A DNA stretch of 64,000 nucleotides from Mauremys mutica (Eukaryota; Chordata; Testudines; Geoemydidae): positions 48,285,821-48,349,820 of the forward strand of contig NC_059075.1 of NCBI RefSeq assembly GCF_020497125.1, in the 5' to 3' direction. Made by a program: the position numbers and the translations under genes. This document shows, in pieces, positions 47,991 to 58,477 of the stretch. The notes under the pieces were generated by a model. It searched no databases, was not told the DNA's origin, and saw only the letters and a program-made list of their open reading frames with translations. The number at the start of each line of letters is the position of its first letter. Within the stretch, counting starts at the first letter, position 1.

Positions 47991-48340
47991 CATGTAACAA
48001 ATTATAATGACAGTTACCTTTACGCCCATGTACTAACTTGCCCTGAGGGGCTCTGTTAGAAACTTGCTTTGTTTGTTTACTGTAACCCATTAAAGAAATT
48101 GTGACTTGAGTATTTGAATGTTTTATTCCTGGCAGTCTTATTAAAAGAACTCTCAGTTACACAAAGGTGCAAGTGTTTCTGGGAACATGCTTCAGCCTGA
48201 AGGACTAGCATTCGGAATGCCTAAAACACTTGCCTCTGAGCTTGTGGTATACCCAGCGTACTACCAAAAATCTTGGGGACTAGTCTATCACCAAACCCAT
48301 AACACTCATAGTGAGTAGGGTTTGTTACACCATTTGCCTT
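47991..48340. other. Non-coding stretch
   Basis: No gene or named repeat was recognised. It lies between the Penelope-like relic and the solo LTR. Confidence 0.4.
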
Positions 48341-49078
48341 TGTCATAAACAGACAGTTAAGGGTTAATGCCTCTTTTACCTGTAAAGGGTTAAGAAGTTC
48401 ACCTAGCCTAGCTGACACCTGACCAGAGGAACCAATGGGGGGACAGGATGTTTCAAAAGGAAGGAGGGAAGTTCCCTTTGTCTTGGTCAGTTTCAGTTTC
48501 AGCTGGAGTGAAAAAGATCAAGGAACCAGCCTCTTATCAGAGTAGTAAGTTTTAGAAAAGAATAAATAGGTTTATGTTTATTTTCCTTTGTGACTTTGTC
48601 TTTGTGCAATTAGAGGAATAATCAGTTTGGGAATTCTTTTGTGTACTAAGTTTTGCCCAGGGGAACATCCTCTGTGTTTTGAATCTGTTGTCTGTGAGAG
48701 TAGCTGGTATGCTAATCTCTCCCAGAGGTTTTTTTCTTTTACCTTTCTTTTCTTTAATTAAAAAGTCTTAAAAATAAGAACCTGATTGATTTTTCCTTGT
48801 GTTAGAATCCAAGGGGATTGGATCTGGACTCACCAGGAATTGGTGGGGGAAAGGAGGGGGGATGGTTAAATTCTCCTTGTGTTAAGATCCAAGGGGTTGG
48901 ATCGGTGTTCACTCAGGAAATTAGTGAAGAAGTCTCTCAAGACTACCAGGGAAGGGAGTTAGTACTTGGGAGTGGTGGCAGCAAAACCAGATCTAAGCTG
49001 GTAATTCAGTTTAGGGGTTCACATGCAGGTCCTCATATCTGTACTCTAAAGTCCAGAGTGGGGGTGAAACCCATGACA
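48341..49078 (+). mobile_element. Solo LTR, 738 bp
   Basis: Starts TGTCATAAACAG and ends CCCATGACA, giving TG and CA termini with a small TGTCAT/ATGACA inverted repeat. The flanks GCCTT (left) and GACTT (right) form a 5-bp duplication with one mismatch. This is a common turtle LTR, remembered from its start TCATAAACAG and the phrase GATCCAAGGGG. AATAAA lies near 48561 and a T-rich, ATTAAA-containing stretch near 48755. No internal retroviral sequence adjoins it. The frame at 48818-49090 (90 codons) is not meaningful. Confidence 0.7.
48794..48925 (+). repeat. Duplicated 53-bp unit inside the solo LTR
   Basis: TCCTTGTGTTAGAATCCAAG at 48794 and TCCTTGTGTTAAGATCCAAG at 48873 start two similar units, each followed by GGG, ATTGGATC or GTTGGATC, and CTCA(C)CAGGAA. 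The copies are diverged. Confidence 0.75.
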
Positions 49079-49283
49079 GACTTGCTCTGAAGCTTGACGA
49101 TCTCTGTATGTCTTTCCCTACTCTAGGAATTCCACATATAAATCACTCATAAAAAACACATAAAAAGGCATAATGGGTGAAATTCATCACAGTGAATGTG
49201 AGTCCACACCACTGAGGCTCTCTTGAGCCACTGACCAGAGGGTGTAGATTAGTTAATGTGAATATACAGGAGGGACTCCACAC

Positions 49284-49759
49284 CAGAGCCGTCCCTGGGA
49301 TATGGCAAATCGGGGCGACTGCCCCGGGCCCTGCACTTTGATAAAATTACAAGAAGGCAGACGGGGAGGTGAGGCGGGAGGGTGAGCAGGGTGAGGAGGC
49401 AAACAGGGAGGCGAGCAGCAGGCAGGCAGGGTGAGGAGGAGCCCCCCTACCAGAACCTCCCTCTCCCCCCAGTGCCTGCTGCAGATCAGATGTTTCATGG
49501 CATCAGGAGGCACTGGGCAGGAGGGGAGAGGAGTGAGGGGGCAGAATGCTCGGGAGAGGGGGTCGAACTGGGTGGGGACAGAAAGAGGCTGGGGAGGAAG
49601 AGGCAGGGCGGAGGTGGGAAGAAGCAGGGCAGGGGTGGGACCTTAGGGGAAGGGGTGGAGTGGGGACGGGGCCTGGGCAGAGCTGGGGGAGCACCCCCCG
49701 GCAGATTAGAAACTCACCGCCTACGTCCCAGGCCCCGCACCCTGGTAGGGACGGCCCTG
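49284..49759. mobile_element. hAT-type non-autonomous DNA transposon, 476 bp
   Basis: The termini CAGAGCCGTCCCT and AGGGACGGCCCTG are inverted repeats with one mismatch. A perfect 8-bp target duplication CTCCACAC flanks them (49276-49283 and 49760-49767), the hallmark of hAT transposition. The interior is G-rich on the plus strand (GGCAGGCAGG, GGGGAGAGGA) and codes for nothing recognisable. Frames of up to 159 codons across it are compositional. Confidence 0.85.
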
Positions 49760-49767
49760 CTCCACAC

Positions 49768-51255
49768 CATCAAGCCAGCATGGAGAGGAATGTTGGATAC
49801 CAGCTGGTGAAGGCTGTGTTTATGCAGATCAAGTGGCCTAAAAACTCCACAAAAGGTGTTGATGGGCAGCAGCTGTTATTTTCATCTGTGGTGGGGGCTG
49901 TGCTGCAGTGCAATAGCCAGCCTATGGACAGGAGGATTAATTTTAACCCACTCACCCACTGTCCAGTGCCTCGCAAAGTCCATTTCATTGACATATGTGC
50001 AGAAACAGGTGAATTTCACCCTTAATTCATTCAGCTAAAAAGAGGTTATAAACAGGAACTAATTCCCTAATATATCATATTTACTGTAAATGGCAAGCAC
50101 CTCTCTAATAAACGCTGCATGATACAGCACTTCCGACTGCTCTGCACCACAATCTGCAACCTGAGAGATGGCGCAGACCTATTGTCATTTCTTGAAACAC
50201 TGAGTTCACAAAATTCAGTGAAACGGTGATGGCAAAAGGTATCGAATCTTACCAATCTCTCGTAGTACAACAAACTGGGAAAGATTAATTTTGAAAACAT
50301 CATGTCTTCCCTCACTGTTGACCAGATTTTTCCCTTTGGTTTATCTGTTTTCAGAAGATATGGGGAAGTTCTATATATTAATGCAGCATTCTTTTTTGAC
50401 AATGTGTGAATTTATCACTATTTCATTACACTCATCACAGATACAATTATGGTTCATCTTCCTATCCCAAAATTTCATTAAAAGAATCATATTTGCTTTC
50501 TTCTTTAATTTGCCAAAGTTGTGTAATTGTACAATTTTAAGTTGGTGAACACGGTCTTCTCCCAGTTAAGATTTAAAATAGAACTTGTGTTTCCTGTATC
50601 CCAATTTGAAAAGATGCAGAATTTGCTTAATTCTTATTTTTCTCAATCTGAGCACTCTCTCTCTTATAGGGAAAACTTAAATTACTCCAAATGAAGACTT
50701 GCTTTAAGCTGAGGAAGACTGTTACTATTGTAAAAAAAGCAGTTATCTAAAAGAAACAGTCAGAATTTTCCTTATATCATATGTTTAGTGATATCTGTCA
50801 GGCTGTGTGTGGAACAAAATCTGTATCACTTTTAATCATGGCAAAGCTGAAAAGAGTTACATTAGTAAACAAGAGGGTGTTAACGTAAACCCTAAATATA
50901 CAGGACTCAATTGTGCTCTCAATGAGGGTAAGCCATATGAAGGGACGTGAGAAAGTCAATGACTGAATAGAATAATCTTTAAGGGAACAATACTTTCTGG
51001 ATATTGGAGGAAATCTCAACCCATTTAAAAGGGTGTAGCAAACACTGCTCCCAACTGTAACCAACCCACAGGGTTAGGGGTGGAGAGGTTAGGGCTATGC
51101 CTCTCCCCATGACCTGCTATAACCTTGTGAAGCCAAGTCTTTAAAGCAGGCATCACTAGTCTGTTCCAAGCCATTGTGTACAACAGCGCTGAAAGATGGA
51201 TTATGCCTAGTCCCAGCATGCTATGCAGAAGAGCTCTTTATCCCCTCTAGTGTAC
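49768..51255. other. Non-coding stretch
   Basis: Open frames are 111 codons or fewer with no domain. No repeats were recognised. Confidence 0.4.
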
Positions 51256-52215
51256 CTGATCAGACAGATAAATCAATGATCTGGAAGAAAACAAAACCCC
51301 TGCTGGTACAATTTGCAGATGACACAAAACTGATGAAGTGGTAAACAATGATATGGACAGGTCACTTCTACAGAGCAATCTAGATTTCATGGTAAACTGG
51401 GCTCGCTTGAATAACATATTAATACATCTAAATTCAAGATCATACATATAGGAACCAAGGACACAGGTTACACTTATAGGATGGGGGATTTTATTTTGGA
51501 GTAGTGACTCGGGAAAGGACTTTGGAGTTATGATGGGCCAGGACCATCTTTTTGTTTTGTACAGGTCCAGCACAACGGCATCCCAGTCCACGATTGGGGT
51601 CTCAGTACTAAAGCAATACTTATAATAAATAATAATACCATTGTATAAGGCATTGGTGAGATCATTACAGGAACTGTGTCCAGTTCTTGCATCCACATTT
51701 CAAAATGGATGCTGACAAACTAAAAAGGGTTCAGAAAAGATCTACAAGAATGATCTGAGGCCTGGGAAACACGCTTTACAGCGAGAAGCTAAAGTAGCTT
51801 AATCTACTTAGCTTACCAAAGAAAAGATTAAGAAGTAACTTGACCATGGTCTACAAGTACCTACATGGGGAAAAGCTATTCCGATAATAAAGGGCTCTTT
51901 TATCTAGCAGACAAAGGCATAACAACATCCAATGGATAGACACTGAAGTTAAACAAATTCAGACTAGAAATAAGGGGCACATTTTTAACAGTGAGGGCAA
52001 CTAACTATATGAGCAATTTACCTTGCGATGTGTTGGATTGACCATCACTTGAACTCTTTAAATCAAGATTTTCTTTCTAAAATATATGCCGTTATTCAAC
52101 CAGAAGTTATGGACTTGATGCCAGAATTATTTGTTGAAATACTACTGTTTGTGTTATGCAGGTCAGACTAGATGATCATGATGGCCCTTCTGGCCTTAAA
52201 ATCTATGAATATGAA
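51256..52215 (+). mobile_element. Old CR1 LINE fragment with nested insert
   Basis: In plus orientation the order is a degenerate reverse-transcriptase part (TTTGCAGATGACACAAAACT, the FADDTK-like region) followed by the 3' tail ending GGTCAGACTAGATGATCATG and GGCCTTAAAATCTATGAA. Many indels. About 51549-51637 does not belong: it reads like the tail of another repeat (GTACAGGTCCAGCACAACGG to an (AAT)n end) inserted into the CR1. Confidence 0.75.
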
Positions 52216-53470
52216 CCTACAAAAGTATTTAGCTTGTGAGGATGTTTTCAGGATCACCAACCACAAGTTACCTTACGAACCTACCAAAAGAGACAACCAC
52301 TGCTTGCTGTAGTAGACAAAACTACTGCTAACTCCAGATTTCAGATCCAGGGCACTGATTTATTTCAGCATAGGTACAAAGTGCCACACCCCAGTGAACA
52401 GTTGAGATACATCTGGCCAATGATCTGGTTGAATATACACAGACAAACAAACAAAGATAAATACTTAAGTCTCCATACACTCTTTTATACCCAAGCTGAC
52501 ACCCTACATTCTATCAACACCGCTCTTTTCTGATTCAATTTATTACATAGTAATGATTAACAATATCTATGACCAAATATAAGATTCTGCATCACACACT
52601 CAGTTATACAAGCATATTGATTGATTAGCAATAACAAAACTATCAATGTTAATATTTGACAGCAATTTTGGGAACTTTCCTTGTTTATCCTGATTATATT
52701 TTGCTGCATCACTGGGATGTTTCATTGTAACATCATCCTTGTCCTGTACCCAAACCAGGGACAATTCAAGTGTTCAATAACAGGATACCAAGTAAAACAC
52801 AAATGTTGTTTTGCACTCCTTCCCAAAAAAAGCTTTTTCAAAGATGTGATGAACCAAACTAAACTAGGCCTACATTTACATTAGTAATTATATATATATA
52901 AGCAGCTATATAATCAAATAATATATGATACATATGTATATAAATGAGCCATTAAATACATGATAAAATACACTTAGGCCCTTACCATTTTACATGAGGT
53001 AAATTTACTTGATCTTTGTTTCACCAACTTACATAGCTCATTCAGTACAGCACTTCTCTCTCCCTTGTATAATACAGTTTAACTTTGGGCACCAAAAAAT
53101 AACAGCATATATACCTCTTCTAAATCAGTGGGTAGATATACAGGTCTCTAACCTTCAAGAGCATGCCTAAAAAAGTAAAAGGTAGCTGTATTACTCTTAA
53201 TTTGACCTTTACTTATGTGCTCAAGTTCCCACAGTTCTCATACATATTTTACTGCAGGTATTTTGCCAACTACTTTTATAAAAAAATATTAGGTGCTAGT
53301 TTCAATCACGTAATGAAAATTACACTTTAGTGAAGCCAATTAATTTGTTTTCTTGCTCAATTATGTTGTCCATACCTGATATTTTTGTTCCCGTTAGTAC
53401 TAATATTTCTTGATTTTGTAAGAATGGTAGTTATTGAAAGGGGAGGGGCAAAGTGAAACCTTGCCAAGCA
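52216..53470. other. AT-rich stretch, possible LTR remnant at its left
   Basis: On the minus strand 52225-52400 has an AATAAA signal (complement of 52360) followed by an LTR-like R-U5 stretch, but no termini or duplication could be set. The rest (52400-53470) is AT-rich with a TA tract near 52890 and nothing else recognised. Confidence 0.3.
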
Positions 53471-54715
53471 CATAGAATCATAGAATCTCAGGGTTGGAAG
53501 GGACCTCAGGAGGTCATCTAGTCCAACCCCCTGCTCAAAGCAGGACCAAACCCAACTAAATCATCCCAGCCAGGGCTTTGTCAAGCCTGACCTTAAAAAC
53601 CTCCAAGGAAGGAGATTCCACTACCTCCCTAGGTAACCCATTCCAGTTCTTCACCACCCTACTAGTGAAAAAGTTTTTCCTAATATCCAGCCTAAACCTC
53701 CCCCTCTGCAACTTGAGACCATTACTCCTTGTTCTGTCATCTTCTACCACTGAGAACAGTCTAGATCCATCCTCTTTGGAACCCCCTTTCAGGTAGTTGA
53801 AAGCAGCTATCAAATCCCCCCTCATTCTTCTCTTCTGCAGACTAAACAATCCCAGTTCCCTCAGCCTCTCCTCATAAGTCATGTGCTCCAGCCCCCTAAT
53901 CATTTTTGTTGCCCTCCGCTGGACTCTCTCCAATTTATCCACATCCTTCTTGTAGTGTGGGGCCCAAAACTGGACACAGTACTCCAAATGAGGCCTCACC
54001 AGTGCTGAGTAGAGGGGAATGATCACATCCCTCGATCTGCTGGAAATGCCCCTACTTATACAACCCAAAATGCCATTAGCCTTCTTGGCAACAAGGGCAC
54101 ACTGTTGACTCATATTCAGCTTTTCGTCCACCGTAACCCCTAGGTCCTTTTCTGCAGAACTGCTGCCCAGCCATTCGGTCCCTAGTCTGTAGCAGTGCAT
54201 GGGATTCTTCCGTCCTAAGTGCAGGACTCTGCACTTGTCCTTGTTGAACCTCATCATATTTCTTTTGGCCCAATCCTCTAATTTGTCTAGGTCCCTCTGT
54301 ATCCTAGCCCTACCCTCCAGCGTATCAATCACTCCTCCCAGTTTAGTGTCATCTGCAAACTTGCTAAGGGTGCAGTCCACACCATCCTCCAGATCGTTAA
54401 TGAAGATATTGAACAAAACCGGCCCCAGCACTGACCCTTGGGGCACTCCACTTGATACCGGCTGCCAACTAGACATGGAACCATTGATCACTACCCGTTG
54501 AGCCCGACCATCTAGCCAGTTTTCTATCCACCTTACCGTCCATTCATCCAGCCCATACTTCTTTAACTTGCTGGCAAGAATACTGTGGGAGACTGTATCA
54601 AAAGCTTTGCTAAAGTCCAGAAATAGTACATCCACTGCTTTCCCCTCATCCACAGAGCCGGTTATCTCGTCATAGAAGGCAATTAGGTTAGTCAGGCATG
54701 ACTTGCCCTTGGTGA
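53471..54715 (-). mobile_element. CR1 LINE, 5'-truncated, good preservation
   Basis: The 3' end on the minus strand is two copies of ATTCTATG (plus strand CATAGAATCATAGAAT at 53471), the usual CR1 terminus without poly(A). About 85 bp of 3' UTR precede it, with the reverse-transcriptase frame upstream. The 5' end breaks at about 54715, in the [10 protein letters not shown] region of the reverse transcriptase. This is the best-preserved CR1 in the window and therefore probably its youngest. Confidence 0.9.
53556..54715 (-). pseudogene. CR1 reverse transcriptase, C-terminal part, open frame
   Basis: An uninterrupted frame of about 386 codons, 365 of them from an internal ATG. It shows the reverse-transcriptase blocks [16 protein letters not shown] (residues 8-23 from that ATG), [14 protein letters not shown] (67-80) and the catalytic FADD (99-102), then the CR1 C-terminal domain with [16 protein letters not shown] and [20 protein letters not shown]. 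It ends at TAG 53556-53558. In a full CR1 this enzyme makes cDNA at the target site, after cleavage by an N-terminal endonuclease that is absent here. With no promoter and no endonuclease the copy is dead, although its frame has not yet decayed. Confidence 0.85.
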
Positions 54716-55830
54716 GAGCAGCTCAGTCACAAACAAATGAATTGACCTTTCCATCTTAGAAAACAGGAACATGAACCTATAGGAAACATTTATGAAGTGG
54801 AAATGGAATGTGAGAACAATTTAGGCAGAATACCAGGAAACATTTCCTAACACAGAATCATCAGACTGGGTGTGGTCCATCTAAACGTGTTTCAGATAAT
54901 TTCCACAGCAAAAGATAACTGCTAAGTAGGTCAACTGACTAATGCCAAATTCATTTTAAGATTAACTCAAGGTAGATATTACAACGAGGTACTGTCGAGT
55001 TTAAAGAAACTTCAAAATTTCTTACTGAACCGCAAGTCATATTGGATCCTGTATTGAAATACAGAACAATCTGCCCAGAGTCAGACAGATCTGTGCACAC
55101 TTATTATTCAGAAAAATATATATTTTCTTATTCTCCATTATGCTAAGGTCCACTGATCTATTACAGTAGGATTTTAATAACAGCATGCATTCAGGGAAGG
55201 AGATAATTATAATATAATGTATAAACAGATACTGCCTCCGTTCTCTGTTATCAAGGGATTGCACGTTGGAGCATCACTCTCCCAAATGCTGCATCAGCCA
55301 AGCATTGGAAGTACAACTTGGATAACTGAATATGGGCAAACGTATGACCATCTGGTTGCCAATTATTCTGAAATGGTAGACTTGTAGGCTTACTTCCCGT
55401 ATGGCACTGGGTAGTATAGCATGAAGAGGACTATTTATTTGCATTGCTTCCAGCTTAATATTCTTCTAGGAGAGGAAAAATTAATGGAGAGGAGATATGC
55501 AGACTTTCTTCAAATTCATACAATGGGAGAGCATAAGGGACCAGACTCAGGTACCAGAGAGGGTCTCAAAATCTGAAGTGGAAGAGAAAAGACATCTAAT
55601 GTTGAGGAGACATGGTCCTCCCCTTGCGTGCTGTATGAGGGATGGCTGATGGCTACTTGCTCTTCAGTATGGAGACCCTGATGACCCTGCCAAGGCCTTC
55701 CTACAGGAATTCCAAAACATGGAATACTGAAGCTGATATTAGAGAAACATTGTGGACTTTATTGCTCTCATGTACCTCACATAGGAGAATGTTTTTCTTG
55801 AGGCTACAAATGATACTTTCAGAATATCTT
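54716..55830. other. Non-coding stretch with an unassigned repeat
   Basis: Contains the second copy of the repeat also seen at 25783-25900. Short open frames only. Confidence 0.35.
55100..55215. repeat. Dispersed repeat, copy 2
   Basis: TGCTAAGGTCCACTGATCTA, then TTACAGTAGGATTTT, in the same order as copy 1 at 25783-25900. The sequence continues with AGGGAAGGAGATAATTATAA. The family is unknown; a link to the DIRS-like relic nearby is possible. Confidence 0.5.
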
Positions 55831-56050
55831 AGAATCATAGAATCACAGAATATCAGGGTTGGAGGTCATCTAGTCCAACCCCCTGCTCAAAGCAGGACCA
55901 ATTCCCAACTAAATCATCCCAGCCAGGGCTTTGTCAAGCCTGATCTTAAAAACCTCTAAGGAAGGAGATTCCACCACCTCCCTAGGTAACCCATTCCAGT
56001 GTTTCACCACTCTCTGAGTGAAAAAGTTTTTCCTAATATCCAACCTATAT
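55831..56050 (-). mobile_element. CR1 LINE 3' fragment
   Basis: AGAATCATAGAATCACAGAA at 55831 is the CR1 3' tail in minus orientation. The next 200 bp match the 3' end of the CR1 at 53471-54715 nearly base for base (CCCCCTGCTCAAAGCAGGAC, TCCCAGCCAGGGCTTTGTCA), with a short deletion after GGGTTGGA. It is severely 5'-truncated. Confidence 0.9.
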
Positions 56051-56945
56051 TTTTTCAGGTGACTCTCAATTGCCAGGCAACTGCGTTTAACCTGTCTGGC
56101 TCCTGATGTAAAACTGGACCTTGAAAAAAAAAGATTCCTCTCAGCATTGGTGAAGCAAGGAAGGTCTCACTGTTGCGATTAGTAGCTCAAATGGTACTCA
56201 GTGAAGCACCATTTGGGACTCCTAATGTTTTCTGCTTTTTGAGCTTCTGAATTGCCCTCAGTAGGAAATGGAAAGCAAGGAATATCGAACTTGTGTCCAG
56301 TTCTGAGCCAGGGCATCTGTTACTTTGACCCTTGACTCACTCACAGGGAAAACAGATGACTACCTTGAGAATGAAGGCAAATGAAGACGAACAAGACCAA
56401 CCCTGGGGAACCAAAGTCCATGTCAGGGGTCTAACCTGCAGGAGAAGCCCCCACTCAACTTGCCAAATCTTTCTCCTGCTGAGTCACTCTGCGGTGTGGC
56501 ATTTAAAATTGCTTTCAATGTAGAGGTGGTGGACAGACAGCAGGATCTTTCTGCCCAGGACAACTGCATTTGCAGCTTCCTGTGGAAGGATGGAAGCCTG
56601 TTTCCACATATGAAATTATATTAATTAATAGCAAATCTGTTCTAAAATGTCCCAAAGGGAAACTGCACCTTATTGGATCACTTTGAGCTCCAGACATCCA
56701 TATTGTGCATCCTGAGGACCAAGCCCCCAGGACTGGTTCTTATCCCTGAGTGGGTGATGCAACCTTCTAGGCTGCCATGAGCCATAATGGCTACTCTCAG
56801 AAGCTTGCATAGTGGAAAAATTCTGTCTTTCATTCCTCAGTCATCTGACGTCAGGTGAGACACAAGACTGTACTGAAGATGTGAAAGGAAGATCCAAAGG
56901 CCTCATGAGAGCCCAGGGCAGTGGAAAAAATTATATGTGGCACCA
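56051..56945. other. Non-coding stretch, possibly DIRS-derived
   Basis: No motif of its own. It precedes the DIRS-like reverse-transcriptase relic and could be the downstream part of the same element on the minus strand. Confidence 0.3.
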
Positions 56946-57250
56946 TCACTTAGAAATGAAATGAGAGGAAAGGATGGCCAAAAAATCTGTGCTATAAATG
57001 CTGTGATCCCCCAAGGTAAAGTATATGCTCCTCCTTTGAGACCCTATAAATGAGGATATGGAGAAGGTATCCTTCTGATCTACAGGGAATAAGAAAATCC
57101 CGTATATTGATTGAATGGATGTGGCCTTCTCCATTTTGGACTTGATCTCTACTGAGAACATACTGAGGAATTCTAAGTCAAGCACCACTCTGTTTCCACC
57201 AGGTTTCTTTCTGACCAGGAACAGGATGAAGCAAAGGGCCTAGATCTATT
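56946..57250 (-). pseudogene. Second DIRS-like reverse-transcriptase relic
   Basis: Read on the minus strand in one frame, the segment begins FLVRKKPGGNRVVLDLEFL, continues KMEKATSIQSI and then FPVDQKDTF. These correspond to the first reverse-transcriptase blocks of DIRS-type elements (xxVxKKxGGxRxVLDL, then KMxxxxSI, then VDxKDxF). The stretch with the catalytic YxDD is not visible downstream. The frame stays open to 56946 without further recognisable blocks. It is a second, more degraded copy than the one at 35690-38690. Confidence 0.5.
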
Positions 57251-57724
57251 ATCTCATTCCACAAAAGGTATCAGTAATCCCAGTGCCTGTCCCAATGCTT
57301 CCCTGGTTTGGATGATGATGGGAATTTACATGAATCTATACTTCAGGAACTGGAGTAAGTCTACTGAATAACCCCTTTCAATGACCTCCAAAAATGACTT
57401 GTCTGAACAGGAGAGCAACTAGCAATCTGCATAATGGAGAAGATGGCTGCTCATTTGGAGTGCCAGTCCAGATTAGGCTAGAGCACTGCAGACTGCTTTA
57501 AGTTTCCACTAGAGAGTTGTCTCTAACCCCACCTCCCCCTGAAGGGTTCTCTTTCCAGTTGAATATCCTGACTGAAAACCCAGAGAGGGTGTTTGGCCCT
57601 GATATAAGGTTTCTAGTTTCTCCTATATTCTCTGGCAAGGATCACAGACTTCCTACATTTACCTGGTAATTCTGCTATTCCCTTGTCCATCAGCTCCCCC
57701 AGTAGTTCTCTGGCAACATCCACT

Positions 57725-58477
57725 CAATGTGCAGCGGCAATCAAAAAAGTGAACAGAATGTTGGGAATCATTAAGAAAGGGATAGATAATAAGACAGAAA
57801 ATATCATATTGCCTCTATATAAATCCATGGTATCCACATCTTGAATACTGCATGCAGATGTGGCCGCCCCATCTCAAAAAAGATATATACTGGAATTGGA
57901 AAAGGTACAGAAAAGGACAACAAAAATGATTAGGGGTATGGAATAGCTTCCATATGAGGAGAGATTAATAATACTGGGACTTTTCAGCTTGAAAAAGAGA
58001 TGATTAAGGGGGATATGACAGAGGTCTATAAAATCATGATGGGTGTGCAAAAAGTAAATAAGGAAGTGTTATTTACTCCTTTTTATAACACAAGGACTAG
58101 GGGTCACCAAGTGAAATTAATAGGCAGCAAGTTTAAAACAAACAAAAGCAAGTATTTTTTCACATAACATACAGTCAGCTTCTGGAAATCTTTGCCAGAG
58201 GATGTTGTGAAGCCCAAGACTGTAACAGGGTTCAAAAAAGAACTCGATAAGTTCATGGACGATAGGTCCATTAATGGTTATTAGCCAGGATGGGCAGGGA
58301 TGGTGTACCCAGCCTCTGTGTGCCAGAAGCTCGGAATGGGCAAGGGGATAGATCACTTGATAATTGCCTGTTCTGTTCATTCCCTCGGAAGCACCTGGCA
58401 TTGGCCACGGTTGGAACACAGGATACTGGGCTAGACAGATAATTGGTCTGACCCATTATGGCTGTTCTTATGTTCTT
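57725..58477 (+). mobile_element. CR1 LINE 3' part with reverse-transcriptase relic
   Basis: In plus orientation the coding relic reads IKKVNRMLGIIKKGIDNKT and, after a frameshift near 57833, LEKVQKRTTKMIRGME, which is the C-terminal CR1 protein region. The 3' part has TGATAATTGCCTGTTCTGTT and ends GCTGTTCTTATGTTCT. Frameshifts and stops kill the frame. It lies between DIRS-like sequence (56946-57250) and an unassigned stretch and may have inserted into that older element. Confidence 0.85.

Noticed and set aside
49382..50025. 142- and 159-codon frames
   Set aside because: They cover the G-rich interior of a hAT element and cross its target duplication.
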